Shown: piece after piece, positions 8,357-16,365 of the stretch
Layout: every line of letters starts with the position of its first letter
Position numbering within the stretch: the stretch's first letter is position 1
Assembly (NCBI GenBank): GCA_050246595.1
Contig: JBFWVT010000035.1
Coordinates: forward strand, 1-52,973
DNA: 52,973 bases
From: DATARH01 sp050246595
GTDB lineage: Bacteria; Pseudomonadota; Alphaproteobacteria; ATCC43930; CGMCC-115725
Direction of reading: 5' to 3'
The notes under the pieces: generated by a model
The model's database searches: none
What the model was told of the DNA's origin: nothing
What the model saw: the letters and a program-made list of their open reading frames with translations, nothing else
Position numbers and translations under genes: made by a program

Positions 8357-9418
8357 ATGGACAAGCGCATCGTCGTGGTCGGGGCCGGCGCGATCGGCGG
8401 GTATACGGGCGGGAACCTCGCGCAGAACGGGTTCGACGTCACCCTGATCGACCCGTGGCCCGAGCATGTCGAGGCGATCCGCCGGGACGGGCTGTCGCTC
8501 GAAGGCGTCACGCCGTCGGAATCGGTTGTCGCGCGCCCGAAGACGCTGCACCTGACCGAGGTGCAGCACCTGTCGAAGGAGCGGCCGGTCGATATCGCCT
8601 TCATCTCGGTCAAGTCCTACGACACCGAATGGGCGACGATGATGATCCGCCAGTATCTCGCTCCGACCGGCTACGTCGTGTCGTTGCAGAACTGCATCAA
8701 CGAGGAGACGATCGCCGGCATCGTCGGCTGGGGCCGGACGGTCGGCGCGATCGCCGCGATCCTGTCGGCCGAACTCTACGCGCCCGGCAAGATCCGCCGC
8801 ACTGGCGCCAAGAATCCGCCGGGGCACGAGGTCTACCGGGTCGGCGAGGTGCACGGCAAGATCACGCCCCGGATCGAGGAATTGGGGGAAATGATCCGTA
8901 CCGTCGATACCTGCAAGGTGACCGACAATCTGTGGGGCGAGCGCTGGTCGAAACTTTGCGTCAACGGCATGCATAACGGCGTCTCGGCGGCGAGCGGGCT
9001 GTCGGGCAATGCAATGCGCCAGGACGACCGCATTCGCCGCGTCATCATCAAGCTGGGCGGCGAAGGGGTGCGGATCGGTCAGGCGCTCGGCTACAGGCTC
9101 GAAGACATCGCCGGCCAGGACGCCGAGAAGCTGGCGCGCGCCTCCGAGGGCGACCGGGCCGCGCTCGACGAGGTCGAGTCGCTGATGCTGGCGCTCAGGA
9201 ACACGCAGCAGCGCAGCGAGCACCAGCGGCCGTCGATGGGGCAGGATATGCAGAAGGGCCGCCGCACCGAGATCGACCATATCAACGGCGTCATCCTCGC
9301 GCGCGGGCGCGAGATCGGCCGCGCCGCACCGACCCACGAAAAGCTGATCGCGGCCGTGAAACGCGTCGAACTCGGGCAGGCGGCGCCGTCGCCCGACCAC
9401 CTCTACGGGCTGGCGTAA
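8357..9418 (+). CDS. Ketopantoate reductase family protein (PanE/ApbA-like)
   Basis: A 353-residue NADPH-dependent oxidoreductase with RIVVVGAGAIGGYTGGNLA at the N-terminus and VSLQNCINEE before the hinge. The conserved lysine is probably in SVKSYDTEW, and the C-terminal helical domain has WSKLCVNGMHNGVSA. It is longer than biosynthetic PanE (about 300), so it may act on another 2-oxo acid. The ATG at 8357 is preceded by GGAGAG at seven bases; an earlier in-frame ATG lacks such a site. The gene is monocistronic and convergent with bamE. Confidence 0.82.
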   Translation: MDKRIVVVGAGAIGGYTGGNLAQNGFDVTLIDPWPEHVEAIRRDGLSLEGVTPSESVVARPKTLHLTEVQHLSKERPVDIAFISVKSYDTEWATMMIRQYLAPTGYVVSLQNCINEETIAGIVGWGRTVGAIAAILSAELYAPGKIRRTGAKNPPGHEVYRVGEVHGKITPRIEELGEMIRTVDTCKVTDNLWGERWSKLCVNGMHNGVSAASGLSGNAMRQDDRIRRVIIKLGGEGVRIGQALGYRLEDIAGQDAEKLARASEGDRAALDEVESLMLALRNTQQRSEHQRPSMGQDMQKGRRTEIDHINGVILARGREIGRAAPTHEKLIAAVKRVELGQAAPSPDHLYGLA

Positions 9419-9446
9419 CCCGGGGCGTAACCCGGAACGGGCAGGA

Positions 9447-9474
9447 CCGTCCTCTCCGGCACCGGAGAGGACGG
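9447..9474. terminator. Perfect palindrome between convergent genes, candidate bidirectional terminator
   Basis: CCGTCCTCTCCGG and its exact reverse complement are separated by CA. It sits just after the PanE-like stop and five bases before the bamE stop on the other strand. There is no T tract on either strand, so intrinsic termination is plausible but not certain. Confidence 0.55.
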
Positions 9475-9478
9475 CGGC

Positions 9479-9952
9479 TCAGAATTCCCTGTTGGGGCTG
9501 GGGCCCGGCGCTCTGGCCTCGGGTTCGCCCGAGCCGCCGCCCTTGCTGAACCGCCCCATGTTCCCCAGCACCTGTTCGAGGAATGTCAGCTCCCGCCCCG
9601 GCGCCGGCGTCGCGCCCGGCACCGGCTCGATGTCCCTGCCGTCCGCCAGGTCCTTGCGATCGACGCTCGCGACGACGCCGTTACCGTCAAACCGGACAAT
9701 GTAGACCTGCTGATCCAGCACGTTGGGGCTGAGGAACGCAAACTGCTTTGTCTTGCGGCTGATATAGAACCAGCTCTTGTCGTCGAACACGCCAGTGCTC
9801 GACGGCGTCCCCAGAATCTTGACGACCTGGTCGCGCGTCGTCGTCCCGGGCTGAATCTCGGCGAGCTTGTCCGCCTCGGGGAGATTGCCGCGCTGGTCCA
9901 CGGCAGCCCCGCATCCGGCGGCCGATGCGGCGGCCAGCGCCAGCACCGGCAA
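9479..9952 (-). CDS. bamE: Outer-membrane assembly lipoprotein, BamE/SmpA/OmlA family
   Basis: BamE is a small lipoprotein of the beta-barrel assembly machine. The SmpA/OmlA domain is clear: IQPGTTTRDQVVKILGTPS, then WFYISRKTKQFAF and VYIVRFDGNGVV. The leader ends in ASAAGC, a lipobox. The start is uncertain: no ATG or GTG with a ribosome-binding site is in frame, and the TTG at 9952 leaves a leader without its basic residues. In-frame sequence upstream would supply RRRFR before the hydrophobic core. A nearby ATG at 9987 is in the wrong frame because of a 19-base imperfect repeat. The position, divergent from the UBCC chaperone and DUF177-rpmF block, is usual for alphaproteobacterial bamE. 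Confidence 0.75.
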   Translation of the reverse strand: MPVLALAAASAAGCGAAVDQRGNLPEADKLAEIQPGTTTRDQVVKILGTPSSTGVFDDKSWFYISRKTKQFAFLSPNVLDQQVYIVRFDGNGVVASVDRKDLADGRDIEPVPGATPAPGRELTFLEQVLGNMGRFSKGGGSGEPEARAPGPSPNREF

Positions 9953-9980
9953 ACGGAAGCGGCGCCGCCAAACGGAAGCG
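9950..9980. repeat. Imperfect 19-bp tandem repeat over the bamE start region
   Basis: CAAACGGAAGCG occurs at 9950-9961 and again at 9969-9980, an offset of 19 bases, which is not a multiple of three. It overlaps the beginning of the bamE signal sequence. One more or one fewer unit would change which frame the upstream ATG at 9987 reads. Confidence 0.7.
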
Positions 9981-10100
9981 CGGCCATGGATCGGTTCGGT
10001 TGAAATGATCAGACCCCCGTCTTATCTGCTGTGATCGACTTTAGCCACAGGCATCAAGCTGTCAACGCCCCGCCGATCGGATCGGGCCGCGCCCACACCA

Positions 10101-10673
10101 ATGTTCACGCTGTTCAAACCCAATCCCGAGCGAAGCGCCGTCGAACTCGCCTACCTCCGCATCGTCGCGCAGGCGCGCCGGCCCGGTTTTTTTCTGAACG
10201 GCGGCGTCCCCGATACGCTCGACGGCCGCTTTGAGCTTATCTGTCTGCACGCCTTTCTCTACCTGCACCGGCTCAAGGGCGAGCAGCCGCGATCGGCGCG
10301 TCACGGCAGGCGGTTTGTCGCGGCAATGGTCGCCGATTTCGACCGTTCGCTGCGCGAGATGGGAACCGGCGATCTGAGCGTCGGACGCGAGGTGAAACGG
10401 ATGGCGGAAGCCTTTTATGGCCGCTTTGCCGCCTACGAGCAGGGGCTGGCGGCCGGTGATGCCGTGTTACGGCCGGCGCTGGCGCGCAACCTGTTCGGCA
10501 CCACGATCCCGGACCCGGCGCAGCTCGCGGCGATGGCCGCGTATGTGCGCGCTCAGGCGGCGGCGCTGCGGGAGCAGGATGCAGGCGCGCTGCTGGCCGG
10601 CGATCTCGCGTTCGGCGATCCGCCGGTTCCGGCCGAGCCGCTTGCCCCGGTGGAGGAGGCGGTGCGGCAATGA
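10101..10673 (+). CDS. Ubiquinol-cytochrome c chaperone family protein (CBP3/UBCC)
   Basis: A 190-residue protein of the ubiquinol-cytochrome c chaperone family, which assists assembly of cytochrome bc1 in mitochondria and occurs in most alphaproteobacteria. The diagnostic core, VPDTLDGRFELICLHAFLYL followed by HRLKG, lies near residues 36-60, with FVAAMVADFDRSLREMGTGD and VKRMAEAFYGR after it. It is divergent from bamE and overlaps the DUF177 gene by ATGA. There is no obvious ribosome-binding site before the ATG. Confidence 0.85.
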   Translation: MFTLFKPNPERSAVELAYLRIVAQARRPGFFLNGGVPDTLDGRFELICLHAFLYLHRLKGEQPRSARHGRRFVAAMVADFDRSLREMGTGDLSVGREVKRMAEAFYGRFAAYEQGLAAGDAVLRPALARNLFGTTIPDPAQLAAMAAYVRAQAAALREQDAGALLAGDLAFGDPPVPAEPLAPVEEAVRQ

Positions 10674-11215
10674 GCGGCGCTCCCGAGTTCTCGCGGCGCG
10701 TGCCACTGGCCCGCATCGGGACCGAGCCGCATCGTCAGCGGATCAGCGCGAGCGAAGAGGAGCGCGCGGCGCTGGCGCGGCGTTTCGATCTGGTCTCGCT
10801 GGACCGGCTCGAAGCCGCGGTCGAGCTGATCGTCAACGGCGAGCGGACGATTCTGCTGCGCGCCGATTTCGAAGCGGCTTTCGCGCAACGTTGCATCGTT
10901 ACGCTCGATCCGATCGCCGGGGTTCTTGCCGAGCGGTTCGCGCTGCTCTACGGCCCGCCGGAGGCCGAGGAGACCGCCGCCAGCCTGGCCGGCGAGGACG
11001 TTGCGTTCGAGCCGCTCGTCGGCGACGCGATCGATATCGGCGAAGCGGTTGCGCAGGAATTCTCGCTGGCGCTGCCGCCGTTTCCACGCAGCCCCGACGC
11101 CCCGCCCGACGCTACGATCGAAACGGCTGTCGGATCCGGACCGGACTCCGCGGCCGCGTCCCATCCGTTTGCCGGGCTGTTGCGGCTGGTCGAGCGCGAT
11201 GGCGGCGAGAGATGA
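10670..11215 (+). CDS. YceD/DUF177 family protein
   Basis: A 181-residue YceD-like protein. Members are nearly always encoded just before rpmF and are implicated in 23S rRNA or ribosome metabolism. The visible core is FDLVSLDRLEAAVEL, TLDPIAGVLAERFALLY and the acidic AFEPLVGDAIDIGEAVAQEF, a family hallmark. The classical zinc-binding Cys pair is missing, as in many alphaproteobacterial members. It is translationally coupled to the upstream UBCC gene. Confidence 0.82.
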   Translation: MSGAPEFSRRVPLARIGTEPHRQRISASEEERAALARRFDLVSLDRLEAAVELIVNGERTILLRADFEAAFAQRCIVTLDPIAGVLAERFALLYGPPEAEETAASLAGEDVAFEPLVGDAIDIGEAVAQEFSLALPPFPRSPDAPPDATIETAVGSGPDSAAASHPFAGLLRLVERDGGER

Positions 11216-11296
11216 GCCGCCGCGTCCCGGTCTGCGCGCCCGGCACGCGCCGTCGTTGTTGCCGCAAGGTCATAATTTAGCTAAGTACCGCAATCC

Positions 11297-11340
11297 CTCG
11301 CCTTCCCGGTCCCCGTCCTGCGGCGGAGCGAGAAGGCGAG
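11297..11340 (+). promoter_or_regulatory. Stem-loop in the rpmF leader
   Basis: CTCGCCTTC at 11297-11305 pairs exactly with GAAGGCGAG at 11332-11340, leaving a 26-base loop 22 bases before the rpmF start. It could be a processing site, a translational control element or a relic terminator between the DUF177 gene and rpmF. No function is known. Confidence 0.45.
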
Positions 11341-11362
11341 CGCAGCTCGCGACGAGACGATC

Positions 11363-11554
11363 ATGGCTGTTCCGAAAAAGAAAACCTCGCCCTCGCGCCG
11401 CAACATGCGGCGTTCGCACCACGCGCTGAGCGCGCCCGCCTATACCGAATGCCCGGATTGCGGCGAGCTGAAACGCCCGCATCATCTCTGCCCGTCCTGC
11501 GGCCATTACGATGGACGCGAAGTCGTGCCGCAGCCGGACACGACGACAGCCTGA
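11363..11554 (+). CDS. rpmF: 50S ribosomal protein L32
   Basis: A 63-residue basic protein of the large ribosomal subunit. MAVPKKKTSPSRRNMRRSHH is the typical L32 start, and CPDCGELKRPHHLCPSCG forms the two-CxxC zinc ribbon, so this is the zinc-containing form. It starts the conserved rpmF-plsX-fabH linkage that couples ribosome and membrane lipid synthesis. Confidence 0.97.
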   Translation: MAVPKKKTSPSRRNMRRSHHALSAPAYTECPDCGELKRPHHLCPSCGHYDGREVVPQPDTTTA

Positions 11555-11585
11555 CGCCCCGGCATCCCGGCAAGGCGCGCGCAGG

Positions 11586-12668
11586 GTGAACGGCAGCATC
11601 ACGATCGCCGTGGACGCGATGGGCGGCGACCGGGCCCCGGCGATGGTCCTGCAAGGGGCCGATATCGCCCTCGAACGCGACCCTGCCGCGCGTTTTCTGC
11701 TGTTCGGCGACGAGGCCCGGATCGCGCCGCTGCTCGCCGGGCTGCCGCGGCTCGCGGCGGCCGCGACCGTGCATCATACGCCCGATGTCGTGCTCAACGA
11801 CGCCAAACCGTCGGTCGCGTTGCGGGCCGGACGCCGCTCCAGCATGCGGCTGGCGATCGACGCGGTGGCGGAGGGAAGCGCCGACTGCGTCGTTTCCGCC
11901 GGCAATACCGGCGCGCTGATGGCGATGGCAAAGATCGTGCTGAAGACGCTGCCCGGGATCGACCGCCCGGCGATCGCAGGGTTGTTCCCGACCAGGCGCG
12001 GCGAAAGCGTGATGCTCGATCTCGGCGCCAATGTCGAATGCGACGCCGACAACCTGGTGCAGTTCGCCGTCATGGGCAACGCCTTCGCCCGCACCGTACT
12101 GGGCTTGCCGGAGCCGGTCGTCGGGTTGCTCAATGTCGGCTCGGAGGACATGAAGGGAAACGACGCGGTGCGCGGCGCGCATGCCCGGCTGCGCGAGGGG
12201 ATCACGCCGATCCGCTTTCACGGTTTTGTCGAGGGCGACGACATCGCGGCGGGAACCGTCGATGTCATCGTGACCGACGGGTTCACCGGCAACGTGGCGC
12301 TGAAGGCGATCGAGGGAATGGCCAAGCTGTTCGCCGAATCGCTGCGCGCCTCGTTCCGCCATTCGCTGCCGGCGCGCATCGGTTATGTGTTCGCGCGCGG
12401 CTCCTTGAGAAAATTGGCAACGCGGCTCGATCCGCGCCGTTATAACGGTGCGATGTTTCTCGGCTTGGCGGGGATCGCGGTCAAGAGCCACGGTTCGACC
12501 GACGCGTTCGGCTTTGCCAACGCGATCGGCGTCGCGGCGGATGTCAAACGCTACGGACTTCTGGAAAAGATCATCGACGAGATGGCACGTCTCAATGCGG
12601 TCCCAGGGGCGGTTCCGGGGGCGGCCCCGGCGGGCAACGGCTCCGGCGTCGTCACCGCCTCGCTATGA
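11586..12668 (+). CDS. plsX: Phosphate acyltransferase PlsX
   Basis: PlsX makes acyl-phosphate from acyl-ACP for phospholipid synthesis at the membrane. The 360-residue protein begins at a GTG (11586) right before the ITIAVDAMGGDRAP signature; the in-frame ATG upstream lies in the region before this domain and would add an unconserved basic tail. Other hallmarks are VSAGNTGALMA, LDLGANVECDA, NVGSEDMKGND and VTDGFTGNVALKAIEG. The C-terminus adds a short Ala/Pro/Gly linker. It overlaps fabH by four bases (ATGA). Confidence 0.95.
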   Translation: MNGSITIAVDAMGGDRAPAMVLQGADIALERDPAARFLLFGDEARIAPLLAGLPRLAAAATVHHTPDVVLNDAKPSVALRAGRRSSMRLAIDAVAEGSADCVVSAGNTGALMAMAKIVLKTLPGIDRPAIAGLFPTRRGESVMLDLGANVECDADNLVQFAVMGNAFARTVLGLPEPVVGLLNVGSEDMKGNDAVRGAHARLREGITPIRFHGFVEGDDIAAGTVDVIVTDGFTGNVALKAIEGMAKLFAESLRASFRHSLPARIGYVFARGSLRKLATRLDPRRYNGAMFLGLAGIAVKSHGSTDAFGFANAIGVAADVKRYGLLEKIIDEMARLNAVPGAVPGAAPAGNGSGVVTASL

Positions 12669-13630
12669 GATGGCGGTCGCAGGCCGCGGGTACCGGCGGC
12701 TACCTCCCCGAACGGGTCGTCACAAATGACGAGCTGGCGGCGCGGCTCGATACGTCGGATGCCTGGATCCGGCAGCGCACCGGCATCGCCGAGCGGCGCG
12801 TCGCGGCGCCGGGAGAGCTGACCTCGGATCTCGCCTATGAAGCGGCGCGCCGCGCGCTCGAACGCGCCGGGATGAGCGGCGGCGATCTCGATCTGATCGT
12901 GCTGGCCACCGCGACCCCGGACCAGACATTTCCCGCGACCGCCGTCAAGGTGCAGGCGCGGCTCGGCATGAAACGCGGCGCCGCGTTCGATGTGCAGGCG
13001 GTCTGCTCCGGTTTTATCTTCGCGCTGGCCGTCGCGGACAACGCGTTGCGGCTGGGTCAGGCGCGCACCGCGCTGGTGATCGGCGCCGAGACATTTTCGC
13101 GCATCCTCGACTGGCGGGATCGCGGCACCTGCGTGCTGTTCGGCGACGGCGCCGGCGCCCTCGTATTGCAGGCCGTTCCGGAAACCGCGAACCGCGGTAT
13201 TCTCTCGACCCATCTGCATTCCGACGGTCGCCAGCACGACATCCTCTATGTCGATGGCGGCCCGTCCTCGACCGGCGCCGCCGGCGTTCTGCGCATGGAA
13301 GGCCGCGAGGTGTTCCGGCAGGCGGTAACGCATCTGGCCGCGGTTGTCGACGAGGCGCTGATGGCCAACGGTCTGACCGGAGCGGATATCGACTGGCTCG
13401 TCCCGCATCAGGCCAATACGCGGATTATTGAGGCGGTGGGCCGCAGGCTCGGGCTGGGCGCCGATCGAACGGTCGTCACGATCGAACGGCACGCGAACAC
13501 CTCGGCGGCGTCGATCCCGCTGGCCCTCGACGAGGCGGTTGGCGATGGGCGCATCCAGCCCGGCCATCTCGTGCTGATCGAGGCGCTCGGCGGCGGTCTG
13601 ACCTGGGGCGCCGGCATCGTCCGGTGGTAG
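12665..13630 (+). CDS. fabH: Beta-ketoacyl-ACP synthase III
   Basis: FabH condenses acetyl-CoA with malonyl-ACP to start fatty acid synthesis. The 321-residue thiolase-fold protein keeps the triad: Cys114 in AVCSGF, His248 in VPHQANTRI and Asn278 in HANTSAAS. GTGGYLPERVVTNDELA and WIRQRTGI at the N-terminus and GGGLTWGA at the C-terminus are standard. It is coupled to plsX and followed by a separate promoter for ihfA. Confidence 0.96.
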   Translation: MRWRSQAAGTGGYLPERVVTNDELAARLDTSDAWIRQRTGIAERRVAAPGELTSDLAYEAARRALERAGMSGGDLDLIVLATATPDQTFPATAVKVQARLGMKRGAAFDVQAVCSGFIFALAVADNALRLGQARTALVIGAETFSRILDWRDRGTCVLFGDGAGALVLQAVPETANRGILSTHLHSDGRQHDILYVDGGPSSTGAAGVLRMEGREVFRQAVTHLAAVVDEALMANGLTGADIDWLVPHQANTRIIEAVGRRLGLGADRTVVTIERHANTSAASIPLALDEAVGDGRIQPGHLVLIEALGGGLTWGAGIVRW

Positions 13631-13691
13631 CGGCATCGCAGAACTGTCGGTTGGACGCGGCGGACCACAGCGGGAAGCAACACATTGGAAT

Positions 13692-13720
13692 TTGACGAAA
13701 TTTCCGGGCGAGGTTAGGCT
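13692..13720 (+). promoter_or_regulatory. Putative sigma-70 promoter of ihfA
   Basis: TTGACG (13692-13697), a 17-base spacer, then TAGGCT (13715-13720). The -35 is close to consensus, the -10 weak. It lies 23 bases before the ihfA ATG, which implies a short leader carrying GGGAGGG. Confidence 0.45.
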
Positions 13721-13742
13721 GGGCGAAAGCAGGGAGGGCGTT

Positions 13743-14117
13743 ATGGCCGGGCATACGGTAACCCGCGCTCAGCTCACCGAGGCGGTCTATCACCAGGTCG
13801 GGCTCTCGCGTAACGAATCCGCCGAACTCGTCGAGTCGGTCATCGCCGAGATCGCGCGGGCGCTGGAGCGCGGCGATGTCGTGAAGATTTCCTCGTTCGG
13901 AAGTTTTGCGGTGCGCCAGAAGGGCCATCGTGTCGGGCGCAACCCGAAGACCGGCGAGGAGGTCCCGATCAGCCCGCGCCGGGTTCTGGTCTTTCGGGCC
14001 TCGCACACGCTGAAGCACCAGATCAACGGCACCCAGAACCGGTTTCCCTCCGCCTCTGCCGCCGATGCCGGCGCCGCGCCGGAGCGGTCGCGCACCGTAG
14101 AGGCGGCCTCGGATTGA
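13743..14117 (+). CDS. ihfA: Integration host factor subunit alpha
   Basis: A 124-residue HU/IHF-type DNA-bending protein. Family marks are TVTRAQLTEAVY, VKISSFGSFAVRQK and GRNPKTGEEVPISPRRVLVF, the last forming the minor-groove arm with its intercalating proline. The ATG at 13743 follows GGGAGGG at six bases. The gene has a typical alphaproteobacterial Ala-rich tail after residue 100. It is followed immediately by the MerR-family gene, a conserved pair. Confidence 0.95.
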   Translation: MAGHTVTRAQLTEAVYHQVGLSRNESAELVESVIAEIARALERGDVVKISSFGSFAVRQKGHRVGRNPKTGEEVPISPRRVLVFRASHTLKHQINGTQNRFPSASAADAGAAPERSRTVEAASD

Positions 14118-14118
14118 G

Positions 14119-14670
14119 GTGAGCGATCCCGGCTGGCCGGCGTCGGCTCGGCCGCAGAAAAGCGCCGCCGCGTTTCGCACGATCGGAGAGGTCGCCGACG
14201 AACTCGATCTTCCGGCGCATGTGCTGCGCTTCTGGGAGACAAAGTTTTCACAGCTCAAGCCCGTGAAGCGCAGCGGCGGCCGGCGTTACTACCGGCCGGA
14301 AGACATTCTGCTGCTGCGTCGCATCCGGCAATGGCTGTATCAGGACGGATACACGATCCGCGGCGTGCAGCAACTGCTGGGGAACCGCCCGCCGCACAGC
14401 GCCGCGGCAGGCGAGGACCCGGATATCGCCGACCCGTGCGCGGCGGCTTCTCCCGAGGCCGGTATCGGAGCCGATCCCGGATGCGAATTTCCGGCCGCAC
14501 CGGATAGCGGGGCGACCGATCGGTCGCAGACCGCCGCGCTGCCCGCCTCGGATCGCAAGCCGGCATCGCTCGATCCCGAGACGCGGGCCGAACTCGAAGA
14601 GATCCGCCGCGAGCTGCTAGAGACCCGCGCCCTGCTCGACACCTTGCCGCGGCGCTTCAGGGCGTCGTGA
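14119..14670 (+). CDS. MerR-family transcriptional regulator
   Basis: A 183-residue regulator starting at a GTG two bases after ihfA. The MerR helix-turn-helix is clear: FRTIGEVADELDLPAHVLRF, then KRSGGRRYYRPEDI and LYQDGYTIRGVQQLL. A long acidic Ala/Pro-rich linker separates it from a short C-terminal helix (LEEIRRELLETRALLD) that probably dimerises. No metal-binding cysteines are in the effector part. Downstream of ihfA this gene is highly conserved in alphaproteobacteria, but its targets are not known to me. Confidence 0.9.
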   Translation: MSDPGWPASARPQKSAAAFRTIGEVADELDLPAHVLRFWETKFSQLKPVKRSGGRRYYRPEDILLLRRIRQWLYQDGYTIRGVQQLLGNRPPHSAAAGEDPDIADPCAAASPEAGIGADPGCEFPAAPDSGATDRSQTAALPASDRKPASLDPETRAELEEIRRELLETRALLDTLPRRFRAS

Positions 14671-14770
14671 GGATGCCGAGACAGCACGCCGCGCTCCCGC
14701 ACGCCGGCAGTATTGCGCGGCGGGTGGCCGGTCTGCATATAAAAGCACCGGACCCGCCGCGACGGAATGA

Positions 14771-15391
14771 ATGGAAGACATCGCCCGGCAACTGATCGAA
14801 TTCATCAAATCGCATCAGGACTGGGCGGTTGCGGTCATCTTCATCACCGCTTTCGGCGAGTCCTTCGCGTTTCTCAGTCTGGTGTTCCCCGGCACGACGT
14901 TGCTGATCGCCGCCGGGGCGCTGATCCAGACCGGCGATCTGTCGATCTGGCCGATCGCGGCTGGCGCGGTTTCCGGCGCGCTGCTCGGCGACGCGGTGTC
15001 CTACGGGATCGGACGGCGGTTCGGCGGCCGGCTGGCCGGGGTGTGGCCGTTTACGCGCCGCCCTGACCTGCTCGCCGGCGGCATCGAATTCTTTCGCCGG
15101 CATGGCGGCAAGAGCGTATTCATCGGCCGCTTCTTTGGTCCGGTGCGCGCCGTGGTCCCGCTCGCCGCCGGGATCATGCGCATGTCGCCGCGCCTGTTCT
15201 GCACGGCCAGCGTGATATCGGCGTTGATCTGGGCGCCGATGCTGCTGCTGGCGGGCGATGCGCTCGCGGGCGCCGGCGAGAGGGTGGTCGGCCCGGAGAA
15301 CACGATCCTGCTCGTATTCGGCGGCATGGTGCTGCTCGGCGTCCTCGTCGCGTTATGGGCCGCGTTCCGCGCCGGCCGGGCGAAAGGGTAG
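14771..15391 (+). CDS. DedA/SNARE-associated family membrane protein
   Basis: A 206-residue polytopic inner-membrane protein of the DedA family, proton-linked proteins involved in lipid carrier or phospholipid translocation. The signature is ESFAFLSLVFPGTTLLIAAG near residue 30, followed by GDAVSYGIGRRFG and FFRRHGGKSVFIGRFFGPVR with the conserved arginines. Four to five hydrophobic segments are visible. It is followed by a convergent hydrolase gene. Confidence 0.9.
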   Translation: MEDIARQLIEFIKSHQDWAVAVIFITAFGESFAFLSLVFPGTTLLIAAGALIQTGDLSIWPIAAGAVSGALLGDAVSYGIGRRFGGRLAGVWPFTRRPDLLAGGIEFFRRHGGKSVFIGRFFGPVRAVVPLAAGIMRMSPRLFCTASVISALIWAPMLLLAGDALAGAGERVVGPENTILLVFGGMVLLGVLVALWAAFRAGRAKG

Positions 15392-15444
15392 GCGTTTGCG
15401 CCGACCCGAAAATCCACCTGAAAATCAACGGGGCGAGTGGGGTG

Positions 15445-16131
15445 CTAGCGCCCACGGCCCCGCGCGGCGGCGGGCGGCGGTTCCTGCTGCTCGGCGAAAC
15501 GCGGATGCGCTCCGATATACGCATCGACATGGGTCGCCAGCGGCTCGGGGTCGGCGAAGAAATGATCGGCCCCGGGAATCCGGCGGAACTCGATCTTGAT
15601 ATCGCGCTGATGCGACAGCTTGTGCACCAGCTTCTGCACCGAGTCGGGCGGCACCGCGCTGTCCTGTTCGCCGTGCAGGATCAGGCCGGATGACGGGCAG
15701 GGGGCCAGGAAGCTGAAATCATACGAGTTGGCCGGCGGCGCGATCGAGATGAAGGCCTCGATCTCGGGGCGGCGCATCAGCAGCTGCATGCCGATCCAGG
15801 CGCCGAACGAGTACCCCGCGACCCAGCACGACGCGGCATTCGGGTTGTAGGTTTGCAGCCAGTCGAGCGCAGCGGCGGCGTCGGCCAGCTCGCCTTCGCC
15901 GCGGTCGAAGCTGCCCTGGCTGCGCCCGACGCCGCGGAAATTGAAGCGCAGCGTCGAAAACCCGCGGCGCACGAAAGCTTGGTAGGTCGTGTACACGACC
16001 CGGTTGTTCATCGTCCCGCCATGCAGCGGATGCGGGTGCAGCACCAGCGCCATCGGCGCCGTACCGCCGCGGGCATGGTGATAACGGCCCTCAATGCGCC
16101 CTTCCGGGCCGTTGATGATCACGTCAGGCAT
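15445..16131 (-). CDS. Alpha/beta hydrolase
   Basis: A 228-residue alpha/beta-fold hydrolase of the COG2945 type. It has LVLHPHPLHGGTMNN near the oxyanion hole, FNFRGVGRSQG, the nucleophile elbow AGYSFGAW, an acid in HGEQDSAVPP and the catalytic His in GADHFF. Its C-terminus is Pro/Ala/Arg-rich. The substrate is unknown; related proteins are esterase- or dienelactone-hydrolase-like. Confidence 0.85.
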   Translation of the reverse strand: MPDVIINGPEGRIEGRYHHARGGTAPMALVLHPHPLHGGTMNNRVVYTTYQAFVRRGFSTLRFNFRGVGRSQGSFDRGEGELADAAAALDWLQTYNPNAASCWVAGYSFGAWIGMQLLMRRPEIEAFISIAPPANSYDFSFLAPCPSSGLILHGEQDSAVPPDSVQKLVHKLSHQRDIKIEFRRIPGADHFFADPEPLATHVDAYIGAHPRFAEQQEPPPAAARGRGR

Positions 16132-16143
16132 GTCGATCCCGGT

Positions 16144-16347
16144 TCAATTCCGACTGTGGAACTCTGATATGGCGTGCCGGGGGATCTGGACTCCCCCGCT
16201 GCCTTCCTCGTCATAACAGGAGAGGGTCCGGACCGTATCGGTCTCGTTATCGCCATAAACTTGATTCCACCGCTCGGGTAATTGTACTGTCGCCTCGACG
16301 CCGGCGGCGGCGCGCACGCGGCCGCACAACCGCAGGCTCGGTGACAA
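16144..16347 (-). CDS. Possible 67-residue protein, function unknown (weak)
   Basis: An open frame from a TTG at 16347 to a TGA at 16144 fills the gap between the hydrolase and cysE. Its composition, with LPERWNQVYGDNETDTV and EISEFHSRN-like polar segments, is less arginine/alanine-biased than typical antisense frames here. No ribosome-binding site is visible, the frame stays open into the antisense of cysE, and no family is recognised. The region is more AT-rich than average and may instead be only the cysE promoter. Confidence 0.22.
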   Translation of the reverse strand: MSPSLRLCGRVRAAAGVEATVQLPERWNQVYGDNETDTVRTLSCYDEEGSGGVQIPRHAISEFHSRN

Positions 16348-16365
16348 GATGATATAGTGATCGCG

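Noticed and set aside
14671..14770. Expected tRNA-Pro after the ihfA-merR pair
   Set aside because: The stretch was read for a cloverleaf and none was found.
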